NCBI GenBank assembly: GCA_964551995.1
Contig: CAZKFD010000028.1
Location: 1 to 64,000 of the forward strand
Direction of reading: 5' to 3'
Origin: DATKJS01 sp964551995
Lineage (GTDB): Bacteria; Acidobacteriota; Aminicenantia; Aminicenantales; Saccharicenantaceae
DNA length: 64,000 nucleotides
The position numbers were made by a program, and so were the translations under genes. The notes under the pieces were generated by a model that saw only the letters and a program-made list of their open reading frames with translations, was not told the DNA's origin and made no database searches. Shown here piece after piece: positions 48,872-57,569 of this stretch (its first letter is position 1; each line of letters opens with the position of its first letter).

Positions 48872-49223
48872 TGGTGGAGGCGGCGGGAATCGAACCCGCG
48901 TCCGAAGGCATTCGACAGCAGGTGCCTACATGCTTATCCTCTTCCGCCGTCTCGTCTCGCGGGTTCGAAGAGGAAAAACTCCGTGAAACCAGCCCCGAAG
49001 GTGATTCGCTCGCCGGCCTCAGGACGAAACCGGGTCGCTATCCCGCTCGGTCGACGCTCCCGACGCCCCGCGGGAGGGGGCCCCGGAAACGGCGTGCCTT
49101 TCTATCAGGCCGCGACTGCTAGAGGTTCTGCAGTTAATTTGTTTTCCACCGGTTTTACGAGGTGGGTGGGACCTCGGCATGCCACCTGTGTTTCACTACC
49201 TCCGTCGAAACCAGTTCGCCCCC
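48872..49223 (-). ncRNA. ssrA: Transfer-messenger RNA (tmRNA)
   Basis: A 352-nt RNA. The 5-prime GGGGGCGAACTGGTTTCGAC pairs with the 3-prime CGCCTCC stem (one G-T), and the T-arm CGGGTTCGATTCCCG and an encoded CCA end are present, with the conserved GTGGCATGCCGAGGT region near the 5-prime end. After TTAACT the resume codon GCA (49131-49129) begins the frame A-E-P-L-A-V-A-A, then TGA (49107-49105) and TAG. The tag is short (8 codons) but ends in the usual AVAA. It rescues stalled ribosomes with SmpB. Confidence 0.95.
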
Positions 49224-49240
49224 ATACTCCTTTCGGTTTT

Positions 49241-49270
49241 ATTATAGGCGGGGCCGCCCGGGGGTGTCAA
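49241..49270 (-). promoter_or_regulatory. Consensus promoter of tmRNA
   Basis: Minus strand: TTGACA (49270-49265), 18-bp spacer, TATAAT (49246-49241). Both hexamers are perfect. Transcription should begin near 49234, about 11 nt before the mature 5-prime end. Confidence 0.75.
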
Positions 49271-49324
49271 CCCGCTGTATGGGGTCCTCCGCCCCTGCCA
49301 GGCCTTCGGAGGTCCGCCGGAGGG

Positions 49325-50116
49325 TCAGAGGCCTACTTTCCTTCGCAGGTGCGGCAGCCCGGCCAGAGCCAGGAGAGCGGCGGCCGTCGGGGGACAGCGC
49401 ATCGGGGCAGTTACCAGGCGGTTCCGCCAGCCGGGGATGCAGACCACCTTCCGGCGGCCAAGCGCCCGGAGCGACGCCCGGACGACGTCCCGGGCGGACA
49501 TCCACATGAAGCCGGGCACGAAGGACGTGTCCATCCCGATCACGTCGTGAAACTCCGTGTGCGTCATGCCCGGGCAGAGGGCCTGGACCCGGACGCCGGT
49601 GCCCGCCAGCTCGAACTGCAGGCTCTCGGAGAAGGCGACCAGGAAGGCCTTCGTCCCGGAGTAGGCGGGTCCGGAGAAGGGCGAAAACGCCGCAATCGAG
49701 GCCACGTTGATGATCCCTCCCCGTCCCCTTGCGATCATGCCTTCGAGAGCCGTCCGGGTCAGCCGGAGCGGGGCGGCCGCGTGAACCCGGATCATCTCCA
49801 GGGAACGGCCGGCGTCGCTCCGGGAAAACGGCCCCGTCCCCCCGAACCCGGCGTTGTTGACCAGGAGGTCGAGCGTCTGGATTTGCGCCATCCGGCCGGC
49901 GACCTTCTCTAGGTCGCTGTCCTTAGATAGATCGGCTGTGAGCACCTCGACGGTGACACCGTCCCGCTCCGCAAGCTCGGCCGCGAGGGCTTCCAGTCTC
50001 CCCTTCCGTCTGGCCACGAGGACGAGTCCACTCCCGGCCGCGGCCAGCTCGCGGGCAAACTCCTCCCCGATGCCCGCCGAAGCCCCGGTGATGAGCGCCG
50101 TCCGGACCGGAATCAT
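49325..50116 (-). CDS. Short-chain dehydrogenase/reductase
   Basis: A 263-residue classical SDR: TGASAGIGEEFARE (cofactor loop), LLVNNAGFGGTG, INVASIAAFSPF with the catalytic Ser, and AYSGTKAF with Tyr and Lys. VARRKGR after strand 2 favours NADP(H). The C-terminal 40 residues are basic and hydrophobic. ATG 50116 overlaps the stop of the aldo/keto reductase (ATGA). Substrate unknown; the pair may act in one pathway. Confidence 0.88.
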   Translation of the reverse strand: MIPVRTALITGASAGIGEEFARELAAAGSGLVLVARRKGRLEALAAELAERDGVTVEVLTADLSKDSDLEKVAGRMAQIQTLDLLVNNAGFGGTGPFSRSDAGRSLEMIRVHAAAPLRLTRTALEGMIARGRGGIINVASIAAFSPFSGPAYSGTKAFLVAFSESLQFELAGTGVRVQALCPGMTHTEFHDVIGMDTSFVPGFMWMSARDVVRASLRALGRRKVVCIPGWRNRLVTAPMRCPPTAAALLALAGLPHLRRKVGL

Positions 50117-51270
50117 CGGTAGGATTTCCCTTCGCCCAGAACGGCGTGGACCTTGGGCATCCATTCGCCGACCGGGATTCCCTGCGGGCACAACTTCTCG
50201 CAGGCGCCGCACTGGACACAGGCGGAGGCCCTCTCGACCTCGGTGAGAAATCGTCCGTAGAGCATGCGGCTCGTCGCCGGATCGTCATGGATGAAGCCGC
50301 TGTTGTAGAGCTCGAAATTCCGCGGGATGTTGACGCCGTTCGGACAGGGCAGGCAATAGCCGCATGACGTGCAGGGGATGGGGCTCGCCTTCAAGTAGAT
50401 GTCCCGGACGCGTTCGATGAGCCGGAGCTCAGCGGCCGTCATGGAGCGGACCGCAGACCTGTCGGCCGAGCGGAGGTTTTCCTCGAGCTCGCTCATCCGG
50501 CCCATGCCGCTGAGGACGACGGCGACCTCGGGCTGGTCCCAGACCCACTGCAAAGCCCAGTCCGCCGGAGAGCGGCCCGGGTCGGAGCTTTCGAAGATCT
50601 CCCTGACGGCACGGGGCGGGCGGGCCAGACGGCCGCCGAGGAGAGGCTCCATGACGACGACGGGAATCCCCTTCGAGGCGGCGTACCTCAGCCCTTCCGT
50701 GCCGGCCTGGTTCGTGATGTCCATGTAATTGTATTGGATCTGGCAGAGCGCCCAGCCATCGTAGCCGTCGATGATGGCCTTGAAGACGTCGGCCTTGTCG
50801 TGGAAGGAAAATCCCAGACCGCCGATGCGCCCGTCCTTCACGGCGGCTTCGGCCCGCCGGAGCACGCCGAGCTCGAGGACCGACCGCCACCGCTCGGTGT
50901 TCAGGCCGTGGAGAAGATAGAAATCGAGGCGCGCCGTCTCCAGCCTCTTCATCTGCTCGTCGAGGTAGGCGTCGAAATCCTCGGCCTTTCGGATGAGCCA
51001 CACGGGGGACTTCGTGACGAGCCGGACTCTGCCCCGGTAGCCGCCCTTGAGGGCCTCGCCTGCGACGACCTCGCTTACCCCGTTATGATAGGGGTAGGCC
51101 GTATCGACGTAATTGACGCCGCGGCCCACGGCCGTGCGGATCATGCGGACAGCTGTCTCCCGGTCGACGTTGCCGCCATGCGGCGCGCCGTCGAATGTCG
51201 GCAACCGCATGCACCCGAAGCCGAGCGCCGACACCTCCCAGCCCTGCCGTCCGAAATTGCGGAACCTCAT
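50113..51270 (-). CDS. Aldo/keto reductase with C-terminal ferredoxin domain
   Basis: A 385-residue protein. The AKR barrel has YVDTAYPYHNG with the catalytic Asp and Tyr, LVTKSPVW with Lys, and FYLLHGL with His. The tail from about 310 carries CTSCGYCLPCPNGV and CVQCGACEKLCPQGI, two 4Fe-4S motifs. This domain order is known in a family of putative oxidoreductases that can take electrons from ferredoxin. ATG 51270 is chosen over an upstream frame to 51348. It is translated before the SDR with a 4-nt overlap. Confidence 0.9.
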   Translation of the reverse strand: MRFRNFGRQGWEVSALGFGCMRLPTFDGAPHGGNVDRETAVRMIRTAVGRGVNYVDTAYPYHNGVSEVVAGEALKGGYRGRVRLVTKSPVWLIRKAEDFDAYLDEQMKRLETARLDFYLLHGLNTERWRSVLELGVLRRAEAAVKDGRIGGLGFSFHDKADVFKAIIDGYDGWALCQIQYNYMDITNQAGTEGLRYAASKGIPVVVMEPLLGGRLARPPRAVREIFESSDPGRSPADWALQWVWDQPEVAVVLSGMGRMSELEENLRSADRSAVRSMTAAELRLIERVRDIYLKASPIPCTSCGYCLPCPNGVNIPRNFELYNSGFIHDDPATSRMLYGRFLTEVERASACVQCGACEKLCPQGIPVGEWMPKVHAVLGEGKSYR

Positions 51271-51291
51271 GCCGCTCTCCCTGAAGCATCT

Positions 51292-51297
51292 ATTATA
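51292..51297 (-). promoter_or_regulatory. TATAAT -10 upstream of the aldo/keto reductase
   Basis: TATAAT on the minus strand, 21 nt before the ATG, followed by an AGGGAG ribosome-binding site. No -35 match at 17 bp. Confidence 0.4.
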
Positions 51298-51352
51298 CAG
51301 GAGATCGCGGGGGGCCGGGGGGCGGAGGATACCGCTCTTGCCACCCATCTGC

Positions 51353-51358
51353 TAGAAT
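51353..51358 (+). promoter_or_regulatory. Extended -10 of the L,D-transpeptidase gene
   Basis: TGC-TAGAAT at 51350-51358 lies 15 nt before the ATG. Expected leader about 9 nt, without a ribosome-binding site. Confidence 0.4.
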
Positions 51359-51373
51359 ATCTGGGTATACTCG

Positions 51374-53050
51374 ATGAGAGTCTTTCGCTTCATGATCGCC
51401 CGACCCTTCCGGATCGCCGCCTGCGCCGTCCTGATCCTCGGCGGAGGCGGAACGGGGCTCAGGGCCGTGCGGACCTCAAGTCCTCAGGACCTCCTGCGCG
51501 ACGCCATCGACCGACAGATCCATCGGAACCCGGCGACGCTTGTCGGGCATCCGAGGCGCCGGGCGCTCCCGGCCAGGATGAACGCGAATATCGTGCGACT
51601 CTACCATGACCGGGACATGGAGCCTTACTGGGTGACAGCCGACGGCCCGGATAGGAACGCGGAAATCCTCCGGTCGGTGCTCGAGGCTTCCGAAACGCAG
51701 GGCCTCGATCCTTCCGATTACGCCGTCGCCGAAATCGCCAGGGACTGGGTCGGCCGGGACGTCGAGACTCTCGCCCGGCTCGAGTTACTGCTCACCGTGG
51801 AGCTCGTCGCCTACGAATCGGACCTTGTCCAAGGCCGGCACCAGCCCCGCGATTTCGATCCTGACCTCTTCCCCACGGCCTGCGCGTGCGACCTCGACCA
51901 GGCATCCCTGTTCGAAATGGCCGTCGCGGCGCCGGACCTCAAAACCTTCCTGGAAAGCCAGGCGCCTCCCTTCCTGCAATACAGCGGCCTTCGCGAAAAG
52001 CTGGCGGAATACCGCCGGATCGCTGCTCAGGGCGGCTGGCCCGCCGTCCCTCAGGGCTCCTCCCTCAAGCCCGGCGCCCGGGACCCGCGCCTGGCCGCCG
52101 TCCGAAAGCGCCTGAGCGTCAGCGGCGAGTGGGGCGGGGACGGCGCCACGGATTCGCCTGATTACGATGAAGCCCTGGCCGCCGCGATCAGGAGATTCCA
52201 GAGTCATCAGGGTCTCGAGCCGGACGGGATCATCGGGCCGGCCACGCGGGCGGCGATGAATGTCCCCGTCGAGCGCCGCATCCGCCAGCTCATCCTCAAC
52301 ATGGAAAGCTGGCGGTGGGTGGACCGCGACCACGGAGACTGGTGGCTCGAGGTCAACATCCCGAGCTTCAGCCTTCTGGCCGTGCGGCACGAGAGGATCG
52401 ATCTTTCCATGGAGGTCATCGTCGGCGACGAATATCACATGACGCCGGTTTTCAGCGACCGGGTCCGCTATGTCGAATTCAATCCGCGCTGGGACATCCC
52501 CCTGAGCATCGCCCGGAAGGAACTGCTCCCCAAGCTCCAGGAGGATCCGCTCTACCTGAAAAAAGAGCACATCCGCGTCTTCGAACATGGCGGTGACGGC
52601 GGGAAAGAGATCGATTCGGCGGCCGTCGACTGGAAAACGCTCGGTCCGGACGACATGTCCCGTTATCATCTGCAGCAGGACGCGGGCCCCGAAAACGCCC
52701 TCGGGCAGTTGGCCTTCATTTTTCCCAATCCTTACGACGTTTACCTCCACGACACGCCGGCCGCGGAGCTGTTCCGTCAGCCCAGGCGCGCCTTCAGCCA
52801 CGGTTGCATCAGGGTCGCCGAAGCCCCCGAGCTTGCCGTTTATATCCTCGGGGGACCGGATCAGGGCTGGACCGTCGAGAAGGTCCACAGCCTGATGGCG
52901 GAAGGAAAATATCGGGCTGTCCACCTCAAGCTGTCGTTACCCGTCTATATCCTCTACAACACCGCCGTCGTCGACCTGCAAACGCATGACCTGTTTTTTT
53001 ACGATGACATCTATGGCCGGGACACGATTCTCGCGAAAGCGATTTTCTGA
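51374..53050 (+). CDS. L,D-transpeptidase, YcbB/LdtD-like
   Basis: A 558-residue envelope enzyme that makes 3-3 peptidoglycan cross-links. After an N-terminal hydrophobic segment (about 10-28) come a scaffold domain to about 240, a peptidoglycan-binding domain at about 250-300 (AAAIRRFQSHQGLEPDGIIGPATRAAM), and the YkuD catalytic domain from about 320. The latter ends in FSHGCIRVAEAPEL with the catalytic His and Cys. It has an inserted capping loop between YVEFNPRWDIP and the active site, as in YcbB. It is 1 nt upstream of a MepK-like gene, the same order as ycbB-ycbK in enterobacteria. Confidence 0.92.
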   Translation: MRVFRFMIARPFRIAACAVLILGGGGTGLRAVRTSSPQDLLRDAIDRQIHRNPATLVGHPRRRALPARMNANIVRLYHDRDMEPYWVTADGPDRNAEILRSVLEASETQGLDPSDYAVAEIARDWVGRDVETLARLELLLTVELVAYESDLVQGRHQPRDFDPDLFPTACACDLDQASLFEMAVAAPDLKTFLESQAPPFLQYSGLREKLAEYRRIAAQGGWPAVPQGSSLKPGARDPRLAAVRKRLSVSGEWGGDGATDSPDYDEALAAAIRRFQSHQGLEPDGIIGPATRAAMNVPVERRIRQLILNMESWRWVDRDHGDWWLEVNIPSFSLLAVRHERIDLSMEVIVGDEYHMTPVFSDRVRYVEFNPRWDIPLSIARKELLPKLQEDPLYLKKEHIRVFEHGGDGGKEIDSAAVDWKTLGPDDMSRYHLQQDAGPENALGQLAFIFPNPYDVYLHDTPAAELFRQPRRAFSHGCIRVAEAPELAVYILGGPDQGWTVEKVHSLMAEGKYRAVHLKLSLPVYILYNTAVVDLQTHDLFFYDDIYGRDTILAKAIF

Positions 53051-53051
53051 C

Positions 53052-53627
53052 ATGAATGCCGGGAATCAGAGGGAAGAAGCCCAGAAGTGGCGGGGCGTTT
53101 CCGCCGCAGTCCTGGGGGCCGCGCTCATCTCGGCTCTGGCCGTGCCGCCGGCCGCGGGGCAGACCGCCGTCCGGCCGCCCGCGCCGGAGCGCGCCCTCTC
53201 TTTTCATAATCTCCACAACGGCGAACACTTGACCACCGTGTACCGCATCGGGAGCGAGTACCTTCCGGAGGCCCTGAAAGCCATCGAGCACGTCCTGCGG
53301 GATCCGCTGAACGGCGAAGAGCACCCAATCGACCCCGCCTTGCTCGACTTTCTCTTCGAACTTCTCGGGAGGGTGGGATACCGGGGCGAGGTTCAGGTCG
53401 TCTGCGGGTTCCGGTGCGTCGAGACGAACATGATTCTCCACAACTGCACGAGCGGCGTCGCCTTCGGCAGCCTCCACATCCAGGGCCGGGCCCTGGATTT
53501 CCGACTGCCCGGTGTTGACACCTGGAGACTTTACCGGATCGCCCGGTCCATGAAGCGCGGCGGGACCGGCTATTACAAGGGCTCCGACTTCATCCACATC
53601 GATACGGGGCCCGTCCGGTTTTGGTAG
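53052..53627 (+). CDS. MepK-like (DUF882/YcbK) peptidoglycan endopeptidase
   Basis: A 191-residue secreted M15-type metallopeptidase-like protein. Signal peptide VSAAVLGAALISALAVPPAAG, then HNLHNGEHLTTVY, VVCGFRCVETN, the metal motif GSLHIQGRALDF (His and Asp) and FIHIDTGPVRFW (second His). In E. coli this family cleaves 3-3 cross-links made by L,D-transpeptidases. It begins 1 nt after the transpeptidase stop, so maker and cutter of the same bond are co-expressed. Confidence 0.87.
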   Translation: MNAGNQREEAQKWRGVSAAVLGAALISALAVPPAAGQTAVRPPAPERALSFHNLHNGEHLTTVYRIGSEYLPEALKAIEHVLRDPLNGEEHPIDPALLDFLFELLGRVGYRGEVQVVCGFRCVETNMILHNCTSGVAFGSLHIQGRALDFRLPGVDTWRLYRIARSMKRGGTGYYKGSDFIHIDTGPVRFW

Positions 53628-53634
53628 CCCCCGG

Positions 53635-54468
53635 CTAGCGGTTCTGGCTGATCTCGCGCCGGAGCATTTCTTCGAGGGCCTCCGGATGATGCCGGCAATA
53701 GGATTCGATCCGGCTCGCATCCGCGTGGGCCTTCTTGTAGCTCCAGCCCCGGGACATCAGGCGGCGCTCGTGCATCTCGTGGAGCAGGATGAACGGGCGC
53801 TCGCCGGGCATGACGTCGTCATCGATCCAAACCTCACGGTCGGGGATGAACCGGTAGACCTTGTCATGCCCGCCCTCCGTGAAATCGATGTCATAAAGGT
53901 CCCGGACGAGTTCGCCGTCGACAACCCAGACCTTGACGTCGGTGCTCCATTCCGCCAGCAGCTCTTTGTGGACCATCCGGAGGAGCCGCTCGTCCTGGTG
54001 AGTTCTCCTCAGTTCCTGCCCCTCCCGGTCCAGCCGGGTCTCGGCCCTCTCGGCCTGCTCGACGGCGTCGCCCTTGTCCAGGGCATGGGGATAGTCCATC
54101 CCCAGGGCCATGAGCTGGTATTCAACGAGCAGATGGTCTACGAAAAAACCCTTCTCGTCCGGAACGTTCTCGCGGTCGAGCCAGAATTCGCCGCGGGGGA
54201 TGAAGGGGAAGCGATAGTGCTCGCCGAAGTTCGTGAATTCCTCGTCGAGGTTCTCGCGGACGTACTCTCCGCTGACGATCCAGACGGCGAAGCCGTCGAC
54301 CCGTTCGAGCAACGTCAGATAAGGCTTGCCGGGAAAGGCGGGCGGGAGCACCTTCGACGGGGCGATGCCCCCACAGCCCCAGACAATCAGGGTCAGGAAC
54401 GTCAAAGCCGCCGGCCGGGGAAGGCGGCGCCGGCGTCCGTCCCGCAAGGCCGCAGGTCTCATGAACAT
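53635..54468 (-). CDS. Duplicated-domain lipoprotein with one HExHE motif
   Basis: A 277-residue protein with a lipobox-like VWGCGG near residue 32. Two copies of a roughly 80-residue unit follow. Copy 1 (about 58-135) runs VWIVSGEYVREN ... FWLDRENVPDEKGFFVDHLLVEYQLMALGMDYPHA. Copy 2 (about 180-255) runs VWVVDGELVRDL ... VWIDDDVMPGERPFILLHEMHERRLMSRGWSYKKAHADA. Only copy 2 has HEMHE, a possible metal site; copy 1 has DHLLVE there. The family is not recognised; a metallohydrolase role is possible. Downstream of the ABC membrane-domain gene on the same strand. Confidence 0.7.
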   Translation of the reverse strand: MFMRPAALRDGRRRRLPRPAALTFLTLIVWGCGGIAPSKVLPPAFPGKPYLTLLERVDGFAVWIVSGEYVRENLDEEFTNFGEHYRFPFIPRGEFWLDRENVPDEKGFFVDHLLVEYQLMALGMDYPHALDKGDAVEQAERAETRLDREGQELRRTHQDERLLRMVHKELLAEWSTDVKVWVVDGELVRDLYDIDFTEGGHDKVYRFIPDREVWIDDDVMPGERPFILLHEMHERRLMSRGWSYKKAHADASRIESYCRHHPEALEEMLRREISQNR

Positions 54469-54497
54469 CGAGCGTCCTCCCGGGCGCGCCGCGCGGC

Positions 54498-55424
54498 TCA
54501 GGCGATTTCCGGCAGCGTTTCCTTGCGGACCCGCCCCTGGATCTCCTTGAGGGAAGTGTAGCTTTCCATGAGGTCAGGCAGGTACTCGGTGCTGGTGATG
54601 AACGTCCAGAGGTAGGCAACAACCGCGTACGTCTGTCCCGTCGTCAGGTTGTCGATGTCGATGGCGATGAAGAGGACGACAAGGAAGATGCCGAGCAGGA
54701 ACAGCCGCAGCATGGCGAAGTTGACCGCGCTCCAGTTGGCGATCTTCCTCTGCGGCACCGCCGTCGAATCGTAATAGGCCCGGACCTCGCGCCGGTCCTT
54801 CTTGGTGAAGATGCGGAAGACGTCCTCGCGCAGGTCGTGCAGCTGCCCCTGGAGGCGGATGACTCTGTTGTTGTATAGGCGGTTGACGAAGAAGAGCGGG
54901 ACGCCGATGCACAGGCAGGACAGCGACAGCCTCGGGTCGAAGAAATACAGCGCAATGACCGTGCCGCCGAGGTCGAAGAACTGCTCGATGAAATCCGGGA
55001 AGCGCTTCTTCAGGAACGACACGTACTCGCGGAACAGCTCGACGCGGGAGGCGCTCCGGGCGACGTCGAGCCCCTGATTTTCGCACGACTCGGCCACGTC
55101 GACGGCGATGTTCGTGAACATGTTCAGATAGATCTTCTCGTCTACGGACCGCCGGATCGCGCCCACTCCGGAGTTGACGGCGAAGACCCCGGTCCAGAGA
55201 AGAAGCCGGCCGGCGATAGAAGAGGTGCGCAGCCACAGCCAAAGCGTCCCGAAGATATTCAAATGGTGAGCCGCTCCCTTCGCGCTGGCGGCGTCGATCA
55301 GCGCGTCGAGCAGCCGCCCGAACACGCTCGGCTCGACAATCCAAGCCAACTTTTCGATGACAACGAGAGAGACCGTCAGGACGAAGGCCCATTTGAACTT
55401 TCGGAAGATGTCGATCAGGCTCAT
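54498..55424 (-). CDS. ABC exporter six-helix membrane domain without ATPase
   Basis: A 308-residue membrane protein with six hydrophobic segments in the order of a type I exporter: WAFVLTVSLVVIEKLAWI, a second near 78-92, a linker with DVAESCENQGLDVARSASRVELFREYVSF, TVIALYFFDPRLSLSCLCIGVPLFF, and a final pair near 240-280. The protein stops at GRVRKETLPEIA, where an exporter would start its nucleotide-binding domain. No ATPase is next to it. Stand-alone domains of this type are a known family; function unknown. It is followed by the HExHE lipoprotein gene 29 nt downstream. Confidence 0.78.
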   Translation of the reverse strand: MSLIDIFRKFKWAFVLTVSLVVIEKLAWIVEPSVFGRLLDALIDAASAKGAAHHLNIFGTLWLWLRTSSIAGRLLLWTGVFAVNSGVGAIRRSVDEKIYLNMFTNIAVDVAESCENQGLDVARSASRVELFREYVSFLKKRFPDFIEQFFDLGGTVIALYFFDPRLSLSCLCIGVPLFFVNRLYNNRVIRLQGQLHDLREDVFRIFTKKDRREVRAYYDSTAVPQRKIANWSAVNFAMLRLFLLGIFLVVLFIAIDIDNLTTGQTYAVVAYLWTFITSTEYLPDLMESYTSLKEIQGRVRKETLPEIA

Positions 55425-55614
55425 GATCGCCTCTCTGCCTGTTCTCTGATTTGATTGGACCCGATGCGGTCCATTGTTTTAGACGGCCCGAACGGGATCC
55501 TCTTCCCCTTTTCGGGCCGGGAAAAACCTCTTGGGGTCGCGGCCGCGTTGTCAGGCCGCAGAGGCGGGAAATGGCCGTCCGGGGGCCCGGTCGGCCCCCT
55601 GCGGAAGGAAAGCC

Positions 55615-55649
55615 GGGCGGCCGCGAGGCTCAACCCCCCGCGGCCGCCC
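55615..55649 (-). terminator. Strong hairpin downstream of the DUF4382 lipoprotein
   Basis: A perfect 11-bp stem GGGCGGCCGCG/CGCGGCCGCCC with a 13-nt loop. On the minus strand it is followed by GGCTTTCCTT, only mildly T-rich. Placed just after the 55666 stop, it is likely the end of that transcript. The remainder of 55425-55614 shows no gene. Confidence 0.5.
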
Positions 55650-55665
55650 GCCTGGGAAAGCTCTG

Positions 55666-57489
55666 TCAGCTGCTGATCTGGAAGATGATCACCGTGTAGG
55701 CATGCCAGCTGAACGTCCCGTCGCTGGCTTCCACCGGACGGACCCAGACCATCACCCCGGTCACGCCCGGGACGAGCAGGGCCGGCCACTGGCTCGGGTC
55801 GACGGGGAAGGTCGTCGTGAGGATTCTTGTCGTCGTGTCCCAGACGATCGATCCAACAACTGTCTGGAGGTCACCCGTCGTGTCCAGGTCGACCGTCATG
55901 GTTGTGGCTTGAGTGAGATTGTTCCAGCTGAACGTTGAAACTCCCATGGAGCCGCTCGCGCTCGTATAGGCCGTCGTGATCTCCGTGGGCTGCGGCAGCT
56001 TCTCCGGCTCGAGGATGCAGTTCTCGACGACCCACATGACATCGGTCTGGTCCCAGTAGAGGTCGACGCCGGCGAGGACTCTGAGGTTGGCGTTCATGGC
56101 CGCACCTACGGTGCTCTGGAAGTCGCTGACACTCGTCGACGCCGAGGAGGGCAGCCCGAAGAACCACCAGGAGAAGGCGTAACCAGTTATCGTGCTGTAA
56201 GGCCAGACGTGGCCGTAATTCTGGGCTGCAGTGCCGGACAGGGTGGAAACCCATGAGGCGCAATAGTCCGCTCCGCCGAACGTGATCCCGGTGGCCGACA
56301 CGGCCTTGATGGCGCCCTCGTCATGAGCACTCTCGACGTTAATCGATGAGGCGACCAGAGGAATGGCCGTGGCGTCCACGTAGGTCACGGACACGCGGAA
56401 GCCGCGCCGGATGTACTGGAGGACGGAAGTGCCCGTCCCCATGGAAATCGTGTCCTGGAAGGTCCAGGTCGTGGCGTCGTTCACGGTCACCGTGACCGGG
56501 ATCCACTGCCAGCTGCATTTACTCGTCGTACCGGTGTTCTTCTCCAACACCCTGATCCAGTTGTCCCCCACGCGGCGGACAAGGCCTTCGGGAGTGAACT
56601 GAGGGAGGTTGGCAATCGTGCCGTACCAGACTCGGCGGGCATAGAGAGACCCATCGGAGTTCATGTTGTAGGCCACGAGGGCGCCGTCGGTGCAGGAACC
56701 GGAGGTGCAGAGGAGCGCCGCCAGGCCTGTGAACGACCCCGTCGTGTTCGTGTCGACATCGAAGTAGATCGTGTTGGCGTCCACCCCGAACGTCAGCGCC
56801 GTGCCATCAAGCGTCGTCAGGCCGAACGAGGAATCGTCGCTCGCGACAGATGTCACGTTCCCGAGCGCTCGCGCGAATTGAAGCTTGCGCAGGTTCGCCG
56901 GCGCGGCCTTGTGGCGGATCTGGAGGTCGAGGATGACGTCCCCGTTCAGGACGAAGATCGACATCGGATGGGCCAGGTCGAAGTCGACCTGTAGGACATT
57001 CGTGCCGCCGGCCGACACCGTCAGGGGCGGGCTGATATCGACTTTGATCTCGCCCTTCCCGCTGGGGTCGACGACCTTGATGTTCGCCGGAGCGTAGGTA
57101 TTCCCGTTGTCGTCCGTGATGGTCATGGTCGTCGGGTCGGTGTTGATGATGAGCTGCAGCCGATCATATGTTCCAGCCGAAATCCCCGCGCTCCCCAGGA
57201 TCTGAGCCACACCCGAGAGATCGACGAGGTTCAGATAGGTGGGCGTGGAACCCGCCGTCCAGACCTGGTCCCATGACTGGTCGAGGGCGTTGTGCAGGCT
57301 GATGGATTTGAGCTGGACCTGGATCACCGACCAGTCGTCCGAGGGCGTATCGGTCGCGAGGACTCTCAGTTGAGCGGGCACTCCCACCCCGGGAGAGGAA
57401 GTGCTGCTGCACGCGGAAAGAAAGAGGAGGCCGGCGACGCCCGCAAAAGCCAGGGCGTACGTGGCCCACAGACGGACAATTCGGCTCAT
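55666..57489 (-). CDS. DUF4382-domain lipoprotein
   Basis: A 607-residue lipoprotein. Signal peptide with lipobox LLFLSAC at about 25-27, then a DUF4382 domain (LRVLATDTPSDDWSVIQVQLKSISLHN) to about 190. A long beta-rich part follows with threonine/serine-rich strands, some resembling DUF5666-type units (FVDVDTNTTGSFTGLAAL, LVRRVGDNWIRVLEKNTG). Four or more Cys are scattered in the distal half. Surface or periplasmic location is likely; DUF4382 lipoproteins are frequent in Acidobacteriota and Bacteroidota, without a defined role. Confidence 0.82.
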   Translation of the reverse strand: MSRIVRLWATYALAFAGVAGLLFLSACSSTSSPGVGVPAQLRVLATDTPSDDWSVIQVQLKSISLHNALDQSWDQVWTAGSTPTYLNLVDLSGVAQILGSAGISAGTYDRLQLIINTDPTTMTITDDNGNTYAPANIKVVDPSGKGEIKVDISPPLTVSAGGTNVLQVDFDLAHPMSIFVLNGDVILDLQIRHKAAPANLRKLQFARALGNVTSVASDDSSFGLTTLDGTALTFGVDANTIYFDVDTNTTGSFTGLAALLCTSGSCTDGALVAYNMNSDGSLYARRVWYGTIANLPQFTPEGLVRRVGDNWIRVLEKNTGTTSKCSWQWIPVTVTVNDATTWTFQDTISMGTGTSVLQYIRRGFRVSVTYVDATAIPLVASSINVESAHDEGAIKAVSATGITFGGADYCASWVSTLSGTAAQNYGHVWPYSTITGYAFSWWFFGLPSSASTSVSDFQSTVGAAMNANLRVLAGVDLYWDQTDVMWVVENCILEPEKLPQPTEITTAYTSASGSMGVSTFSWNNLTQATTMTVDLDTTGDLQTVVGSIVWDTTTRILTTTFPVDPSQWPALLVPGVTGVMVWVRPVEASDGTFSWHAYTVIIFQISS

Positions 57490-57539
57490 GGCTTATCCTC
57501 CTTGCCGAAACGAGTTAAAAGCTCCCTTTCCCTTCTTCT

Positions 57540-57569
57540 ATTATAAGCCTTTTTAACCGGAGGGGTCAA
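57540..57569 (-). promoter_or_regulatory. Promoter of the DUF4382 lipoprotein
   Basis: Minus strand: TTGACC (57569-57564), 18-bp spacer, TATAAT (57545-57540), then a leader of about 45 nt with AAGGAGGA. The 57490-57801 gap holds this promoter and a 9-bp inverted repeat CGGCCCGGA/TCCGGGCCG at about 57621-57650 that may end the S9 peptidase transcript. Nothing else is seen. Confidence 0.65.
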
